Below, in pieces: positions 62,751-64,000 of a DNA stretch of 64,000 bases. The position numbers and the translations under genes were made by a program. Below the pieces are notes generated by a model. The model was not told the origin of the DNA and made no database searches. It worked only from the letters and a program-made list of their open reading frames with translations. This stretch comes from Silanimonas sp021297925. GTDB taxonomy: Bacteria > Pseudomonadota > Gammaproteobacteria > Xanthomonadales > Xanthomonadaceae. Location: NCBI GenBank assembly GCA_027532825.1, contig JAPZTL010000005.1:1-64000 (forward strand), in the 5' to 3' direction. Within the stretch, counting starts at the first letter, position 1; each line of letters starts with the position of its first letter.

Positions 62751-63203
62751 ATGGAGGCGCTCGTGGCCGAGGCTCTCTTCGCGTTGCACCGTTTCGTCGA
62801 GGCGCAGGACCCCGTCTGGGACGACGTCCTCGACGAACTCCGCGCTGGTCGGAAGACCGGCCATTGGATGTGGTTCGTCTTTCCGCAGCTGCGCGGGCTC
62901 GGCACGAGCGCGATGGCCGAACGCTTCGGCCTCTCGGGCCTCGACGAGGCCGAAGCCTACCTTGCGCATCCGTTGCTGGGGCCGCGCCTGCGCGAGGCCG
63001 TCGCCTTGGTGGCGGCCCACCGGGACGAGCCGCCAGAGACGATCTTCGGCGCGGTCGATGCGATGAAGCTGCGTTCCTGCCTGACCCTGTTTGCGGCTGC
63101 GGCCCCGGGCGAACCCGCGTTCATGGCGCTGCTGCGGCAGGTCTTCGGCGGATGCCCGGACGCGTTGACGCTGGAGCGGTTGATCGCGCCGAATGAGGGC
63201 TGA
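62751..63203 (+). CDS. DUF1810 family protein
   Basis: This 150-residue soluble protein matches the DUF1810 family of unknown function. The characteristic motif is GRKTGHWMWFVFPQLRGLG, followed by AMAERFGLSGLDEAEAYLAH and FGAVDAMKLRSCLTLF. No catalytic motif has been defined for the family. The ATG at 62751 was chosen because translation from it starts just before the conserved FVEAQDPVW. It is divergent from the GH5 gene and convergent to malQ. Confidence 0.85.
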   Translation: MEALVAEALFALHRFVEAQDPVWDDVLDELRAGRKTGHWMWFVFPQLRGLGTSAMAERFGLSGLDEAEAYLAHPLLGPRLREAVALVAAHRDEPPETIFGAVDAMKLRSCLTLFAAAAPGEPAFMALLRQVFGGCPDALTLERLIAPNEG

Positions 63204-63242
63204 GGCCGGTGCGTCCCGTCGTCGGTGCGTGGGGGCGTGACC

Positions 63243-64000
63243 TCAGTCCACCCCGCTCAAGCCCCACGGCCCGCGCCCGCTGGTGGCGGTGATCAGGCCG
63301 AGCACGCGCTTCGCCTCGTCGTGGACCATCGGCCAGGTGAAGCGCCACGTCCAGTTGTGGTCGCCCATCGTGCCGGGGATGTTCATGCGGTGCGACGCGT
63401 CGAGCCCGAGCACGTCCTGCAGGGGGAACACCGCGAAATTCGCGACCGAGTTGGCGCAGGCGCGGATCATCGCCCAGTGGATGTCGTGGTCGTTGGCCGG
63501 CAAGTAGCTGCCGGCGAACTGGCGCTCGCGCGGCGTCGCGCTGTTCCACCAGCCGCGCACGGTGTCGTTGTCGTGCGTGCCGGTGTAGGCCACGCGCGCC
63601 CGCTCGGCGTTGTGCGGCAGGAAGGGATCGGTGGCGTCGCCGCCGAAGGCGAACTGCAGGATGGTCATGCCGGGGAAGCCGCAGCCGTCGCGAAGCTCGA
63701 TGACGTCCGGCGTGATGAGACCAAGATCTTCAGCAACGATCGGCAGCGGGCCGAGCGCGCGCTCGATCGCGTCGAACAGCGCCTTGCCCGGGCCGGGCAC
63801 CCACTGGCCTTCCTCGGCCGTCGGGCAGCTCGCGGGGATCTCGTAGTAGCCGGCGAAGCCGCGGAAGTGGTCGATGCGGAACACGTCGGCGAGTCCCAGC
63901 GCGCGGCGCACGCGGTCGCTCCACCACGCGAAGTCTTCCTTCGCCATGCGGTCCCAGCGGTACAACGGGTTGCCCCAGCGCTGGCCGGTGGGGGCCATCG
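63243..64000 (-). CDS. malQ: 4-alpha-glucanotransferase, C-terminal part (gene runs past window edge)
   Basis: The visible 252 residues are the C-terminal half of amylomaltase MalQ (GH77). Motifs present are TGQRWGNPLYRWDRM, the nucleophile Asp in VFRIDHFRGF, the acid/base Glu in IVAEDLGLITP, the third carboxylate in YTGTHDNDTVRGWW, and the conserved MNIPGTMGDHNWTW. The N-terminal half lies beyond base 64000. It transfers maltosyl or longer glucan units between chains and works in glycogen or maltodextrin use. The stop at 63243 is normal. Confidence 0.95.
   Translation of the reverse strand, partial: MAPTGQRWGNPLYRWDRMAKEDFAWWSDRVRRALGLADVFRIDHFRGFAGYYEIPASCPTAEEGQWVPGPGKALFDAIERALGPLPIVAEDLGLITPDVIELRDGCGFPGMTILQFAFGGDATDPFLPHNAERARVAYTGTHDNDTVRGWWNSATPRERQFAGSYLPANDHDIHWAMIRACANSVANFAVFPLQDVLGLDASHRMNIPGTMGDHNWTWRFTWPMVHDEAKRVLGLITATSGRGPWGLSGVD

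Overview
The window is GC-rich (roughly 70%) bacterial chromosome. It most resembles a gammaproteobacterium of the Xanthomonadales/Lysobacterales group. The clues are a Pil-Chp type chemotaxis cluster, lipid A/Kdo genes (two LpxL-like acyltransferases, WaaA), a TolC/RND efflux system, GlnE, abundant S9 and M14 peptidases, and short or apparently leaderless 5' ends. This assignment is an inference from gene content; no rRNA or other marker gene is present.

Left end (1-3.9 kb): accessory DNA. It holds a truncated IS21-type transposase, a Tat-exported intradiol dioxygenase, about 1.3 kb with no convincing gene, a TetR regulator paired with a small membrane protein (both preceded by the same 20-bp motif), and a decayed IS630 transposase.

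3.9-25.7 kb: two giant secreted proteins, one on each strand, share a C-terminal architecture. One is a di-heme MauG-type peroxidase fused to Ig/fn3 modules; the other is a repeat protein. Between them lie a pilus/chemotaxis operon (PilG-like regulator, PilH, PilI, PilJ-like receptor, ChpA), a GAF/PAS/GGDEF sensor and a TorF-like porin. A 104-bp direct repeat (about 93% identical) brackets the chemotaxis operon. Its first copy is the 3' end of the peroxidase gene and its second copy supplies the chpA stop codon.

25.7-37.2 kb: peptide and murein-peptide utilisation. A tightly overlapping minus-strand operon encodes NlpC/P60 endopeptidase, L-Ala-D/L-Glu epimerase-like enzyme, YkuD-like lipoprotein, DAACS symporter and M14 carboxypeptidase. 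A membrane GGDEF protein, an AbgT transporter and an S9 peptidase follow on the plus strand, ending in a strong terminator.

37.2-51 kb: housekeeping and envelope genes. These are glnE, an ELM1-like protein, a nitroreductase, YceI, a pirin-like protein, a zinc-finger protein, a glycosyltransferase/O-antigen ligase/LpxL-like run, a second LpxL-like gene, waaA, tolC and pcm.

51-64 kb: a TetR-controlled RND efflux operon, a TPP riboswitch with thiC and a coupled unknown gene, an IS1595 remnant, a PepSY-like secreted protein, an SbmA/YddA-type ABC protein whose ATPase motifs are all degraded, a GH5 glucanase, a DUF1810 protein and the 3' part of malQ, which runs off the window.
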